Of a stretch of DNA of 64,000 nucleotides, positions 27,760 through 40,100 are shown piece by piece (positions within the stretch are counted from its first letter, which is position 1; every line of letters starts with the position of its first letter). The notes below the pieces were generated by a model, which was not told the origin of the DNA, did not search any database, and was given only the letters and a program-made list of their open reading frames with translations. Location: positions 62,001 to 126,000 of the forward strand of contig MPCW01000009.1 in the NCBI GenBank assembly GCA_001874325.1. Reading direction: 5' to 3'. The DNA comes from Flavobacterium sp. MedPE-SWcel (GTDB lineage Bacteria > Bacteroidota > Bacteroidia > Flavobacteriales > Flavobacteriaceae). Both the position numbers and the translations under genes were made by a program.

Positions 27760-29436
27760 ATGGAAAAAATTATGTCCCCATGGAAACGTTTTATCAGTTT
27801 ATTACAGCTTGATAAAAAAGATATTCGTCAAATTTTTTACTACGCTATATTTGCTGGTCTAGTAGCCTTAACACTACCTCTTGGTATACAAGCTATTATT
27901 AACCTTATACAAGGAGCACAAATCTCCACCTCTTGGGTAATACTTGTAGTATTAGTGACCTTAGGAGTTGCTTTTCAAGGCGTATTACAATTAATGCAAA
28001 TACGTATTTTAGAAAACATACAACAAAAAATATTTACAAGAGCTTCTTTTGAATTTGCCTATCGTTTTCCAAAAATAAAAATAGAAGAGCTCAACAACCA
28101 TTACCCACCAGAGCTAGCGAATCGTTTTTTTGATGTATTAACAATTCAAAAGGGATTATCTAAAATATTACTCGATTTTCCTGCTGCTGTTTTACAAATT
28201 ATATTTGGGTTGATATTACTATCATTCTATCATCCTTTCTTTATTATTTATGGAGTACTGTTAGTATTGCTTATTTATATAGTATTTAAATTTACAGCAA
28301 AAAAGGGATTAGAAACTAGCCTTGCCGAATCAAAAAGTAAATATAAGGTTGTACACTGGATACAAGAGGTATCAAGATCTTTAATTAGTTTCAAAATATC
28401 GGGTACTACAAACCTTGCCATGAAACGCAATGATAGCCTAACAACTGATTATTTAGAGGCTCGTGAAAGCCACTTTAAAGTTCTTGTTACTCAATTTATT
28501 CAACTTATAGGCTTTAAGGTATTAGTAACAGCAGGGCTTCTAATAATAGGAGGGTTATTGGTACTTAATCAAAAAATGAATATAGGACAGTTTGTTGCAG
28601 CTGAGATAATTATTTTGTTAGTACTTAACTCTGTAGAAAAACTTATTAAAGGACTTGAATCTTTTTATGACGTATTAACCTCTCTTGAAAAAATTGGGCA
28701 GGTAGTAGATAAAGGTTTAGAGAATCAAGAAGGAGAGAACCCATTTGATAATAAAAAAGAATTACATATAGAAGTTGATGAGCTAAAGTATGTAACACCT
28801 GAAGGTAAAGAAATTTTAAATAATATTAATTTTACGGTTGATTATCTAGATAGAGTATTTTTGGACGGGATATCTGGTTCAGGTAAAACAGTTATACTAA
28901 AAATTTTATCAGGAATATTACCATTGTCTAAAGGTGATTTGTATATTAATGATATATCGATTAAGGGTATAGGTTTAAATAAATATCGAGCTTATATTGG
29001 TCAAGTACTTCCGTCTCAACTTCCATTTGAAGGTACTATACTTGAAAATATAATTTTTGATAGAAAAGACATATCTCAAGAACAACTTCATACAGTACTT
29101 AAAGAGCTTGATTTACTCAAATTTATTAAGGAACAACCCAATGGTATTAATACTATACTTCATCCAGAAGGAAAACAAATACCTTTTACAATATCTAAAC
29201 GTATTGTGCTTGCTAGAGCTATAATACATAACCCTAAACTTCTTTTACTTAAAGACCCTTTAGAGCATTTTGAGAAATTAGAAGCTGAAAGAATTATAAA
29301 ATATCTAACGGCACCAGAAAGACCTTGGACATTAATTGTATCTAGTAGTAATAATGATATTTGGAAGTCTCACTGTAATAAGGCTATTAAAATTGTAAAA
29401 GGTAAAATAACATCAAAAAATACAGATAATGCTTAA
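27760..29436 (+). CDS. ABC exporter-like protein with degenerate ATPase domain
   Basis: A 558-residue half-transporter fusing about six membrane helices (about 25-300) to a nucleotide-binding domain (about 335-558). It lacks an N-terminal peptidase domain. Walker A is intact (GISGSGKT, near 370). The rest is eroded: the LSGGQ signature position reads FTISKR, the Walker B region reads LLLLKDPLEHF, so the LLLLDEP pattern is lost, and the switch His is replaced (IVSSSN). It overlaps the HlyD gene by 8 nt. The three-gene ABC-HlyD-TolC order implies a type-I-like export complex. ATP hydrolysis by this chain alone is doubtful. Confidence 0.85.
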   Translation: MEKIMSPWKRFISLLQLDKKDIRQIFYYAIFAGLVALTLPLGIQAIINLIQGAQISTSWVILVVLVTLGVAFQGVLQLMQIRILENIQQKIFTRASFEFAYRFPKIKIEELNNHYPPELANRFFDVLTIQKGLSKILLDFPAAVLQIIFGLILLSFYHPFFIIYGVLLVLLIYIVFKFTAKKGLETSLAESKSKYKVVHWIQEVSRSLISFKISGTTNLAMKRNDSLTTDYLEARESHFKVLVTQFIQLIGFKVLVTAGLLIIGGLLVLNQKMNIGQFVAAEIIILLVLNSVEKLIKGLESFYDVLTSLEKIGQVVDKGLENQEGENPFDNKKELHIEVDELKYVTPEGKEILNNINFTVDYLDRVFLDGISGSGKTVILKILSGILPLSKGDLYINDISIKGIGLNKYRAYIGQVLPSQLPFEGTILENIIFDRKDISQEQLHTVLKELDLLKFIKEQPNGINTILHPEGKQIPFTISKRIVLARAIIHNPKLLLLKDPLEHFEKLEAERIIKYLTAPERPWTLIVSSSNNDIWKSHCNKAIKIVKGKITSKNTDNA

Positions 29437-30781
29437 TATATCTCACAATCAATTAAATAAAAAAGTGTCGCTTGAGGGATATAATGCTTTTAAAAAAACA
29501 TTTATCTCGAAACATAATAAGCTATTTAACCGTTTCCTTGGTGTATTTGCTATAATACTGATTATTATATTGTTTTTACCTTGGACACAGAGTGTTAGTG
29601 GTAATGGTTATGTTACGACGCTTACACCAGATCAGCGACCACAAACTATACAATCACCTATTCCAGGTCGTATTGAAAAGTGGTATGTAAAAGAAGGTGA
29701 TTTTGTAACAAAAGGTGATACTATCTTATTTATTTCTGAAATAAAAACAGAATATCAAGACCCTCGTTTAGTAGAGCGTACTAATTTACAACGTAATGCA
29801 AAAATGCGTTCTGTAACTTCTTATCAAGAAAAAATTAAAACGCTTGAAAATCAAGTAGTAGCTTTAAATAATGAACGGGCCTTGAAGCTATCACAGGCTG
29901 AAAATAAATTAAAACAAGCTCGCTTTAAAGTAACAAGTGATAGTACAGATGTTCAAGCATTAAAAACGAATTTAGAGATTGCTAAAAAACAATATAATCG
30001 TACAGTTACACTACAAGCAGAAGGTTTAAAAGCAGTAATAGATGTAGAGGCTAAACGTTTAAAATTACAAGAAGTTCAAGCCAAGTTAATATCACAAGAG
30101 AATAAGTTACTAGCAAGTAAAAACACAGTTATAAATGCACAATTAGAAATAAGTCGTGTTAATGCAGAATATTCTAATAAAATTGCAAAATCAAAAAGTG
30201 ATCGTTTTACAGCAGAGTCAAGCCAGTTTGATGCTGAAGCACAAGTATCTAAGCTAGATAATCAATCATCGAGTTACGAAATACGTAATTCAATGTATTA
30301 TATCACTGCTCCGCAAAATGGTTATATAAATAAAGCAATAAAAGGAGGTATAGGTGAAACTTTTAAAGAAGGAGAGAGATTAGTGGGTATAATGCCTGCC
30401 AACTATGACTTGGCGGTAGAGACTTATATAGATCCTATTGATTTGCCATTAATACACTTAGGAGAAAATGTTAGTATTCAATTTGATGGATGGCCTGCCA
30501 TATTTTTTAGTGGATGGCCTAATGCATCTTATGGTACTTACCCAGGGAAAGTAGTCGCTATAGAAACATTTATAAGTGATAATGGAAAATTTAGAGTTTT
30601 AATAGCTCCTGATGCTACTACTACACCTTGGCCAGAAAATCTTCGAGTAGGTTCTGGGGCATATACAATAGCTTTATTAGAAGATGTATCTATTTGGTAT
30701 GAACTATGGAGACAACTGAATGGTTTCCCACCTAATTATTATACTCCAAATGATAATAAAGCTATAAAAGATAAAAAGTAA
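29429..30781 (+). CDS. HlyD-family membrane-fusion (adaptor) protein
   Basis: A 450-residue periplasmic adaptor. One N-terminal membrane anchor (about 36-55, GVFAIILIIILFLPWTQ) is followed by the lipoyl half-motif PIPGRIEKWYVKEGDFVTKGD, a long coiled-coil hairpin (about 115-280, with repeated Lys/Gln/Glu heptads), the second lipoyl half ITAPQNGYINKAI, and a beta-barrel domain. It links the inner-membrane ABC protein to the TolC partner encoded 1 nt downstream. Confidence 0.92.
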   Translation: MLNISHNQLNKKVSLEGYNAFKKTFISKHNKLFNRFLGVFAIILIIILFLPWTQSVSGNGYVTTLTPDQRPQTIQSPIPGRIEKWYVKEGDFVTKGDTILFISEIKTEYQDPRLVERTNLQRNAKMRSVTSYQEKIKTLENQVVALNNERALKLSQAENKLKQARFKVTSDSTDVQALKTNLEIAKKQYNRTVTLQAEGLKAVIDVEAKRLKLQEVQAKLISQENKLLASKNTVINAQLEISRVNAEYSNKIAKSKSDRFTAESSQFDAEAQVSKLDNQSSSYEIRNSMYYITAPQNGYINKAIKGGIGETFKEGERLVGIMPANYDLAVETYIDPIDLPLIHLGENVSIQFDGWPAIFFSGWPNASYGTYPGKVVAIETFISDNGKFRVLIAPDATTTPWPENLRVGSGAYTIALLEDVSIWYELWRQLNGFPPNYYTPNDNKAIKDKK

Positions 30782-32215
30782 ATGAGAATATTTGTTCAAC
30801 ATATAGTAATTATAAGTTTATTTCTTTTCCCTAAAATTATATTTAGTCAGGTAAAAGAACTAACAGATACATCAAAAGAGTCAACTGAAAATACCCTTTC
30901 TTTTGAAGAGTATTTAGGATATGTGAAAAAACATCACCCCATAATAAAACAGGCAGAGCTTTCTCTTAGTACTGGAGAAGCAAACTTATTAAAAGCTCGT
31001 GGTGGTTTTGATCCTAAGATTGAAGTAGACTATGATCGAAAAAAGTTTAAAAAAACAGAATACTTTGATAAGCTAAATGCAACTTTTAAAATACCTACTT
31101 GGTATGGTGTTGAATTTAAAGCAAACTTTGAAGAAAATACCGGTGAATATTTAGATCCAAGTTTCACTGTTCCTGAAGATGGCTTATATAGTGCAGGAGT
31201 TTCACTTTCATTAGCACAAGGTTTTTTAATAAATGAAAGAATGGCTTCCTTAAAAAAGGCACAATTTTTTAAAGAACAATCAAAAGCAAATAGAGACTTA
31301 CTTGTGAATAATTTATTATTTGATGCAAGTAAGGCTTATTTTGATTGGGTAGAAGCTACTAATGAACAGCATATTTATGAAACTTTTTTAAATAATGCAT
31401 CTACTAGACTTAAGGCTATTGAGCGTAGTGTAGAAGAGGGAGAAAAAGCAGCAATTGATATTACTCAGGCAACAATAACTTTAAATAATAGAAAGTTAAA
31501 TCTTGAAGCAGCAAAGCTTAAAAGAGTAAAGACTTCACTATCAGTAAGTAACTTTTTGTGGTTAGATGGTGTACCAATGGAGATAAAAGAAGAAATTATT
31601 CCTTTATTACCTGAAATTTCAAACCCTGAATTTGAAAATAATATCAGCGAAAAGACATTACTTGAAAAACATCCTAAATTATTAATGTTAGATGCTAAAA
31701 TCAATAGTTTAAAAGTTGATAGAAAGCTTAAAAGAAATAAACTATTGCCAAAAATTGATTTACAATATAATTTTTTGTCACAAGATTATGATCAAGTAAA
31801 TAGTTTTAATACGGCTAACTATAAATCGTTTGTTAATTTTAGCTTTCCATTGTTCTTACGAAAAGAACGTGGAGAATTAAAACTTACTAAAATAAAATTA
31901 CAAGACACTAATTTTGAGCGTGTAGCAACGTCATTAAATCTTCAAAATAAGGTAGAGGCAATTAGTGCTGAAATAAAGTCCTTAGATCGTCAAAATAGCT
32001 TAATAGCAACTATAGTTATAGACTATGAAACTCTAGTGAAAGCAGAAGAAAGAAAGTTTTTTTTAGGAGAGAGTTCTTTGTTTTTAATCAATTCGCAAGA
32101 ACAAAAACTTATAAATTCAAAACTTAAGAAGAATAAGCTTATAATGAAAAAGTTAAGTACAACGGTACAGTTTTATAATTTGTTAGGTGTTGCAGAGACT
32201 ATTACGGAGAAATAA
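30782..32215 (+). CDS. TolC-family outer-membrane channel
   Basis: A 477-residue outer-membrane efflux protein with signal peptide (MRIFVQHIVIISLFLFPKIIFSQ). The mature part has the two coiled OEP repeats: FEEYLGYVKKHHPIIKQAELSL near 40, and the second from about 290 (EKTLLEKHPKLLMLDAKINS). It closes the ABC-HlyD-TolC operon directly after the adaptor stop. The exported substrate is not evident, though the small protein at 27300 is a candidate by position. Confidence 0.9.
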   Translation: MRIFVQHIVIISLFLFPKIIFSQVKELTDTSKESTENTLSFEEYLGYVKKHHPIIKQAELSLSTGEANLLKARGGFDPKIEVDYDRKKFKKTEYFDKLNATFKIPTWYGVEFKANFEENTGEYLDPSFTVPEDGLYSAGVSLSLAQGFLINERMASLKKAQFFKEQSKANRDLLVNNLLFDASKAYFDWVEATNEQHIYETFLNNASTRLKAIERSVEEGEKAAIDITQATITLNNRKLNLEAAKLKRVKTSLSVSNFLWLDGVPMEIKEEIIPLLPEISNPEFENNISEKTLLEKHPKLLMLDAKINSLKVDRKLKRNKLLPKIDLQYNFLSQDYDQVNSFNTANYKSFVNFSFPLFLRKERGELKLTKIKLQDTNFERVATSLNLQNKVEAISAEIKSLDRQNSLIATIVIDYETLVKAEERKFFLGESSLFLINSQEQKLINSKLKKNKLIMKKLSTTVQFYNLLGVAETITEK

Positions 32216-32279
32216 TAAAGAGATATTTTGATTATGTAATGTTTTATAGCAATGACAAAAGAAGAGGCTCTAGAGCCAT

Positions 32280-32738
32280 TTACAATAATTTATTATAAAA
32301 AGTTCCGTACTTACCAGTTTTGTAATAAAACTGGTCTTCATTAGCATTATCAATTTCACAAGTAAATGTATCAAAGTTGTAAGCTGAAGCAAACTCTTTA
32401 CCCCAAGCTATTAATTTATCCATAAATTCCTTATAAGTCTTACAGTCAATATTTTTTATATCAAGAAAAAAGATTAGCTCTATTCTTTTATTATCTAAAC
32501 CTAAATTCACAAAAATATTGGGTACAAAATTTAATTCAAAATATGAAAAAACTATATCTAAATACTCACTACTTTTTAAATGATTAATTATTAAATCATA
32601 GTCAATATTTTTTTCAATTTCTGGAAAATTAAACCTTACTTCACTATTTTTGGAAAGTAACTCTTTTAGAAAAGAAAAGTTAATTTTGGTAACTTCTCCC
32701 CTGAAAATAACATCTATTATAGTCAACATGTTAGGCAT
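32280..32738 (-). CDS. Hypothetical protein, 152 aa, possibly immunity-like
   Basis: Family not recognised. A soluble, acidic, Ile/Phe/Asn-rich protein without signal or membrane segments. An alternative start lies three codons in (MLTIIDVIF, 32729). Its size and composition resemble polymorphic-toxin immunity proteins, and it sits next to the broken immunity-like gene at 32822 and about 1.4 kb before the RHS gene, but no motif proves this. Confidence 0.55.
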   Translation of the reverse strand: MPNMLTIIDVIFRGEVTKINFSFLKELLSKNSEVRFNFPEIEKNIDYDLIINHLKSSEYLDIVFSYFELNFVPNIFVNLGLDNKRIELIFFLDIKNIDCKTYKEFMDKLIAWGKEFASAYNFDTFTCEIDNANEDQFYYKTGKYGTFYNKLL

Positions 32739-32821
32739 AGTTAGTTTACTTTTTTGTGATTAAATTAATGCTTTTCAAATAATAAAAGGTATTACTATAT
32801 AATAAGTAATTGAATAAAAAT

Positions 32822-33186
32822 ATGATAGACAAATTAATAAATATTTATAGAGAATTTTCAGATTCTACGATAGAAGATTTGAAAATTTTAAATACAAATG
32901 GTAATAAGAATATTCTTGAAATGAATATTTTAGCGTATAATAATCAAATAAATCAGTATGAATCTATTTTATAAAATATATAGGGTTAACTCTCTTAAAA
33001 ATAGATTATAGTGATCTATTTTTTATTCCAAGTGATGTTTTAATCAGTATAAATGAGGAAGATATTTTATTTGATTTTTTTCCTATATATGGTTTTGATA
33101 ATTTAAAAGAGAATCCTGATTCTATTTTTAAGCTCAAATGTACGTCAATAGAGTATAAAGTAATCAAACCTTATGTGTTTAATTAA
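32822..33186 (+). pseudogene. Frameshifted immunity-like gene
   Basis: Frame 1 (32822-32974) encodes MIDKLINIYREFSDSTIED and stops after 50 codons. From 32971 another frame continues without a break to a stop at 33184-33186 (GLTLLKIDYSDLFFIPSDVL, then FDFFPIYGFDNLKENPDS). Together they make one protein of about 120 residues, so a single frameshift around 32970 has broken it. The first 75 bases are nearly identical to the fragment at 40866, right after the RHS gene, which suggests a family of RHS-linked immunity genes. Function is inferred from position only. Confidence 0.75.
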
Positions 33187-33228
33187 AAAGATTAGTTTTT
33201 AATCTAAACTAGGGTATTACTACTTTAG

Positions 33229-33540
33229 TTATTTTCCTATAATTTTAAATTCAACCCTTCGATTTTTATCTCGTCCACTCTTTGTTTTATTTGTATCAAT
33301 GGGTCTTTCATTTCCATAACCAATAAAAGAAACTCTGTTTTTATCTAGCCCTAATGATATGAAATAATAATTTGTGTGTTTATATTTTGTGATAGGAAAC
33401 TGTGTATAGATTTTATTTCAGTTTTTGCATCTTTTGATAGCTCTGAGCTATTGAAATCAAATACCACATTTTGAAATGTGTAACTTTTATTGAGTAGAAT
33501 ATTTTTCGTTTCTTCTTTTAAATCAGTAGTAGATAATACT
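33229..33540 (-). pseudogene. Remnant of an OmpA-family peptidoglycan-binding gene
   Basis: The minus strand encodes the C-terminal OmpA domain end, SLGLDKNRVSFIGYGNERP, then DTNKTKSGRDKNRRVEFKI and GK with a stop at 33229. Upstream in another frame lies NVVFDFNSSELSKDAKTEI, the domain's first strand. A frameshift near 33410 and missing upstream sequence show that it is a degraded fragment of an outer-membrane anchoring protein. Confidence 0.85.
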
Positions 33541-33654
33541 TAATATCTTAATAGTGATTTAGTAATAAAAATTTTACATTTACGGTATTAATAGTGATTT
33601 TTCCGCAATTAATGTTACTGGTTATTTTATATATTTGGAGAAAATTTTAAAAAT

Positions 33655-34113
33655 ATGAAAAGACTTTTATTCATTCTAGTAATGTTTTTGCCCTATTGTA
33701 TTTACGCACAATATGATTTACTGGTGTTCGATTATGATGAATCGGGTAATCAGATTAAGCGAGATTTAATTTGTGTAAATTGTGATGACCCATTGAGACC
33801 AGCTCCTGAACAGATTGGAGAAGAGGACAAGGAGTCTATAGGGTTGACGCAAAGTGATAAATACGAACAGCTATCATATTACCCAAACCCTGTATTGGAA
33901 CAACTTTACATTAAGTGGGTAAATAGTAAAGAATTATATGTAGTTGCTGTTGAGGTATACACATTGAAAGGACAGAAAGTAGTAAGTTTTCAAGATTTAG
34001 CAGGTGTAAATAATTATAAGGTTAATTTCGAAAATCTTGCTCAAGGTGTTTATGTTGTTATGCTAATTTATAATAATGAGTCTATAAAAGATTTAAAAGT
34101 TATCAAAAAATAA
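33655..34113 (+). CDS. Small secreted protein with type IX sorting domain
   Basis: A 152-residue protein with a signal peptide (MKRLLFILVMFLPYCIYAQ), a short Asp/Pro-rich middle containing NQIKRDLICVNCDDPLRP, and a C-terminal T9SS type A sorting domain (YYPNPVLEQLYIKW to YVVMLIYNNESIKDLKVIKK). The sorting domain sends cargo across the outer membrane by the type IX system. It is 3 nt before the RHS gene, so the two are co-expressed. Small T9SS proteins often precede RHS toxins in this phylum. Confidence 0.88.
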   Translation: MKRLLFILVMFLPYCIYAQYDLLVFDYDESGNQIKRDLICVNCDDPLRPAPEQIGEEDKESIGLTQSDKYEQLSYYPNPVLEQLYIKWVNSKELYVVAVEVYTLKGQKVVSFQDLAGVNNYKVNFENLAQGVYVVMLIYNNESIKDLKVIKK

Positions 34114-34116
34114 AAC

Positions 34117-37100
34117 ATGAAAAAGAATTATATTTTATATTTTATTCTCTTTATTTCGACAACACTTAGTGCCCAGATACAGCCTATTAATGGAGTTGTT
34201 GCTTACCCTAAGCCAGAGAAAGAGATTACGGTTATACCTTCGGAAGTTATAAGTCTCTCAACGAGTAATATTTCACCTGGTGTGCCAACAGGCCCTTCTA
34301 CGGAGGTGGGTGTGACAAAAGGTGTGTTAAGTGTTTCTGGAACAGGAGATGCTGTATATAATGTGCCAATTTCTACGCCTCCAGGGGTTAATGGTGTAAA
34401 GGTTGATGTTAGTCTTGCATACAATAGTTCAAGTGGTGATGGAATTGCAGGTTATGGGTGGAATATTTCTGGGGTATCGTCAATATCTCGAATCCCCTCA
34501 ACAAAATTTCATGATGATAATAATGATCCAATAGACTTCGATGATTCAGATAGGTTTTCATTAGATGGGCAAAGGTTGATATTAAAGAGTGGTGGAACTT
34601 ATGGTGCTGATGGTGCTATTTATGAAACAGAGATATATAGTAATATTAAGGTCACATCTTACGGTTCATCTTCTTATAACTTAAATGCTCCAAATGGTCT
34701 AAATTATGGGCCTGCATATTTTAAGGTAGAATACCCTAATGGTTCTTTTGCTATTTATGGTAACTCAACTACTTCTTTTTCAAGAACTCAATGGACAATT
34801 TCTTACTGGCAAAATCCACAAGGGCTTCAAATTAGTTATGGGTATATTAAAGATGAAGCGACTAATTCTCTCGTAGTATCTCAAATAGTTTATGGAAGAA
34901 CTGTTGATTCAGATGAAGGGCCTAATTCTATAGTTAACTTTGTGTACGAAGATAAAGCACATGCTGTGGGTGGTTATATTGAGGGTGCATTTATATCTAA
35001 CCCTAAAATACTTAAAGAAATAAATAGTTTTACAGGCAATGTTGGTTTTAGAAAGTATATTTTAGAACACAATGTTAGTAGCCTAGGTTATGAAAGACTT
35101 ATAAGTATAACTGAAGTAAGTGGTGACGGAACGAAATCATTAAACCCAACAATTTTTAGTTATGATGATTCAGCTGATACTGTATCATATTCTTCATCAA
35201 CTACTAGTATTCCTGTTGGAAATATTTCTTCAGATAATACGACAAGTATTTCTGGTGATTTTGATGGAGATGGGAAAATAGATTTTATTTTGTATCCTGA
35301 AAATGTAGGGACAAAAAATGTATATAGAGCATTTTTTTCTGGGGTTAATTCAGATTATTCAGATAATAGTAATGGAACATTTAAGGATATTTTTTCAGCA
35401 ACTGTATTAACAGGTAATTCTTCAGGCTATAAATTATTACCATATAACGCATGGACAATTGTTAAAGAGTATTCTTCTAGTGTTAAATTTAGGATTAATT
35501 CTTGGTCAGGAGGAACTAGCAGTCCTGGGATAGTTACTCAATATCAAAAATCTATAGATAAAACATACCTTGGAGGTACTGGAGAAAGAAATTACTACAG
35601 TGGAGATTTTAATGGTGATGGTTTGTCAGATATAATATCGGTAATTAAAGATTCTGGAGTTTCAGCGTTTATTGATTTAGATAAACGAGTATCATCTGGA
35701 TTTGTTATAACTACAGGTGTAATATCATCAATAGATGATGATGATGAAGTCATTGTAGCAGATTATAATGGTGATGGTAAATCGGATTTAATTCACTTTA
35801 GTAATGGTCGTGTTAAGGTGTATACATTAGTAGGATTTACACTTACTTTAATACATGAAAAAGTAGATGCACATATCACTACATCAAGACCAATACTTCC
35901 AGGGGATTATAATGGTGATGGCAAAATAGACTTTTTAATACCAACTAATTACGGTACAACTTATGCTAAGTATATCTCTACTGGAGTAGATTATTTAAAA
36001 TCTATAGTAACATATGATATACCTTATAACTCTAACACTACACAATATACATATCATATTATTCCAAATGATATGAATCATGATGGGAAAACAGATTTAG
36101 TTTTAGCATTAACAGCTAGAAGTACTACTACTGATGCAGGTTGGATAAGTTTTAGAGTTTTTAAAAATATAGGAGATAGTTTTGTATCTGATAGTTGGGT
36201 TGGTACCGAAACTACACCTGAGATTAAGGCAAGACCACTTCCTATATTTCTAACATCGGGTTACTATAATAAAAATTTAGAGGTTGCTTTTATTTCTGAT
36301 GATGAAATATTTCACTTTCAATCGCATAAAGATTTTAATGTTGATAAGTTATTACGAAGCATAACAAATGGAGATGGAGTAAAAGAGAGTATTACTTATA
36401 CTACTATAAAAGATTGTAGTATTAATATATCAAATTGTGTTACAGATTATCTGCAAGATGAAAATCCAGAAAATTTCCCAAACTTTAGTGTAAAAGATGG
36501 TACAGGTTATAATCTTGTATCAAAACTAGAAAGACAAAGTTATGATACTTATAAAAAGCAGTTTTATAAATATTATGGTGCAGTCATTAATTATGAAGGT
36601 TTAGGTTTTTTAGGTTTCAAATCAACTATGAAAACTAATTGGTATGAAACGAACTCTCAATTAATTTCTAGTGTATCTAAGTATGATGTCCTTAAAGGGG
36701 GAGTCCTTGTATCAGAATTTAAACAAAGTGGTTTCGGTATTTTATCTGAAGATTATGTTCCATCAGCTCAATATTTAATAGGTAGTAGGTCCAATGTTTA
36801 TATTTATGAAACACTACCTAACAAGGTTAGAAAAATAGCTTTACAATCTTCTGATGAGTATAACGCTACTAAGGGAATAATAAAAAGGTCATTTTTTGTA
36901 CATGATGCTTATAATAACATTGTCCATTCAACATATACACAAGGTTTAGATATCGGTGATACAGAAGAATCGGTTTCCAATTCTTTAAGTTATGATAATA
37001 GTCCTACTGGAAGTACTTACTATATTGGTCGATTAAATTCAATAATTACTTCAAAAACACATGATGGAGTTAATATACAGAGTGAGGAGTTATATGATTA

Positions 37101-40100
37101 TAATGATGAGCAATTGTTGTATCGGGTACGAAAAAAAGGAGATGGGGATACAGATTATATTGTAGAGGATAATATTTATGATGTTTACGGTAATATAACT
37201 AAAAAAACGATTAGTCCTCCAAACATGTCACCTCGAGAAACCAATTATGAGTATAGTAATTATGGTAGGTTTTTGACTAAAATGATTGATAAAGAAGGTT
37301 TGGTTGAAGGGTACACATATGATGAGGGCAAACATTTATTAGTTTCAAAGACCGATCCATATGGGTTAGTTACAGGATATGAATATGATTCTTGGGGAAG
37401 AGAGAAAAGAATTATTGATTATTTAGGTAAAAAGAAATATACTTCTTATACTAGGGATTTAACAAATACTACTCAAACTTTAATAGTTAGATCATCTGAT
37501 AGTGGTGCATGGTCAAGTCAAGTAATAGATGATTTAGGTAATGAAATATTAAGTACTAAAAAAATGCTTGATGGAGATGATATAACTATTGAAAGTAAGT
37601 ATGATATTTACGGAAGGCTAGTAAGTGTTAGTGAGCCTTACGGGCCATTAGGAGCTACACAATTTAACACATCAAAATATGACTTGTATGGAAGAATTAT
37701 AGAAGAAACAAGTTATACTGGTAAAGTAACAACTATTAATTATGACGGATTAAATAGTACTTTAAATGATGGTACAAAGACTATAACTAAAGTTGAAAAT
37801 TCTTTAGGTAATATGATATCTGTAACAGATGATGGAGGTACTGTAAATTATAAATATTTTCCAAATGGTAATTTAAAAGAGAGTAATTATGACGGACATA
37901 TAGTAACTGTTGAACAAGATGGTTGGGGTAGAAAAACAAAATTAGTAGATCCTTCGGCTGGTACGTTTAAATATGAGTATAATGGTTTTTCACAAATAAC
38001 AAAAGAGGTTACACCAAAAGGTTCTACGTCTTACACTTATAATCAATTTGGAAAAGTTACAAGTAAATATATTGTTAGTGGTGATTATTGGGGGTATGCG
38101 ACTTATTCATATAATTCAGCTAGTAAGCTACCATCTTACCAAGCTTGGCAAACTTCAGATGGAAGTGATGAAAGTACCTTATATAGTTATGATGATATGC
38201 ATCGTATAAATTTTATAGAAGAATATGCATCTTATGCTACTTATCGAAAAACATATACTTATGATGATTACGGACGAATAGATACAAAAACTATTTATGC
38301 TGATAATGGAGGGACTTTTGGAGATGGAGATGTCTCAGCAACTAAAACGATAAGAAAAACATATAAAAATGGTTATGATTGGCAAGTTTTTGATGATTCT
38401 AATAATCAATTACTTTGGGAGAGTATAACTGATAACGAAAGAGGGCAGCTAACTACTGGTAAATTTGGTAACGGTATATCTGCAACTCATTTATATGATG
38501 ACTTTGGCTTCCCTAAGTTAAGAGAGTATGAATTGCAAGGTGATACACCTACAAATGTAATGTCACTAACTACTACTTTTAATCCACAAAGAGGTAATCT
38601 TCATAACCGATCAAATAATTTGTTTAATTGGGAAGAAACTTTTGAATATGATAGTCTTGATAGGTTAATAGAATACACAAATGCTAGAGGAGAGCAAGAA
38701 ACTCAGGTATATGACGACAGAGGTAGAATAACTCAAAATACTTTTGGAGAATATACTTACGACCAGTCTAAAGTATACCATCACGTAACAACACAGGTTT
38801 CAGATGAGGCAATAAGCTATTATTCTAATAAAGTAGGAATATACAGTAGGGAGATGGAAAATAAAGATGGATGGAAGATAACATCACCATCTATTACTTC
38901 ATATGATACCTCTAAGGCTAGAAATGGAGCGTACTCTCTAAAACTAAGTTCTACAAGCACAGGAGCACAGTATGTTTATGGAGATGGTGGTGCTCGTATA
39001 AGTAATGCAGCTAATACTCAATATACTATATCGGGTTGGGTATATAGTGATGGCCCTTCAGCAAAACTTTATTTGCATATGCAAACAGAGGCAGGAATGG
39101 CTAATGGTTCATCTATAGCGAGTTCTATTACAGAAACTACGACAGGAACCTGGACGTATGTAGAAAAAATTGTTAATGTTGCTAATACTATTAGGAATTT
39201 ATATCCAAGAGTTTATAAGTCTGGATCAGGTAATGTATGGTTTGATGATATACGTATTGTAAAGACATCAGATGCGACACAGAGTAGAGCGTTAAATATC
39301 GACTATAATTATAATAAATCACCTATTGAGATAAGCGAAACAGGAGTAGATAAATTATCTTTTCTATATAATAATGTTGGATATAGATCAGCTATGTTCT
39401 ATGGTAGTACGGATTCAGATAAGTTACTAAGACCATTAAGGAAATTCTATTCATCTGACGGTACTATTGAAATTAAACAAAATATGGTAACCGATAAGAT
39501 AGAAATATTAATGTACATTGAAGGAAATGGATATACGGCTCCTGTAGTATTTAAAAAAGAAGATACTACTGAAGAATATTTGTACCTTCATAGAGATTAT
39601 TTAGGTAGTATTACTGCTATTACTGATGAATCTGGAGATGTAGTAGAGAAAAGAATATTTGATGCTTGGGGTAAAATTATAAAAGTTCAAGATGGTTTAG
39701 GTAATGCTCTTGAAGGCCTTATGATACTAGATAGAGGATATACTGGTCATGAGCATATACAAAGTGTAGCACTTATAAACATGAACGGTAGGCTCTACGA
39801 CCCTGTTTTACATAGATTTTTACAACCTGATAATCACGTACAAGAACCTTATAACACACAAAATTTTAATAGGTATTCTTATGTTCTTAATAATCCATTA
39901 AGATATACAGATATTAGTGGAGAAAGTTTTGGAGATTGGTGGAAGGATAACTGGAAAACAGTTGTTGTAACTGCTGCTGCAGTGACAGTTGCAGTTGTTG
40001 TAACTGTTGCAACTGGTGGTGCAGGTGCGCCATTATTACTTTCATTAGCTTACGGTGGTGCTGCGGGAGGAGCTTTAAGTGGAGGATTAACATCTGGTTG

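Noticed and set aside
32266..32277. GGCTCTAGAGCC palindrome after the TolC gene
   Set aside because: Twelve-bp perfect palindrome but without a T tract or loop; too weak to call a terminator or operator.
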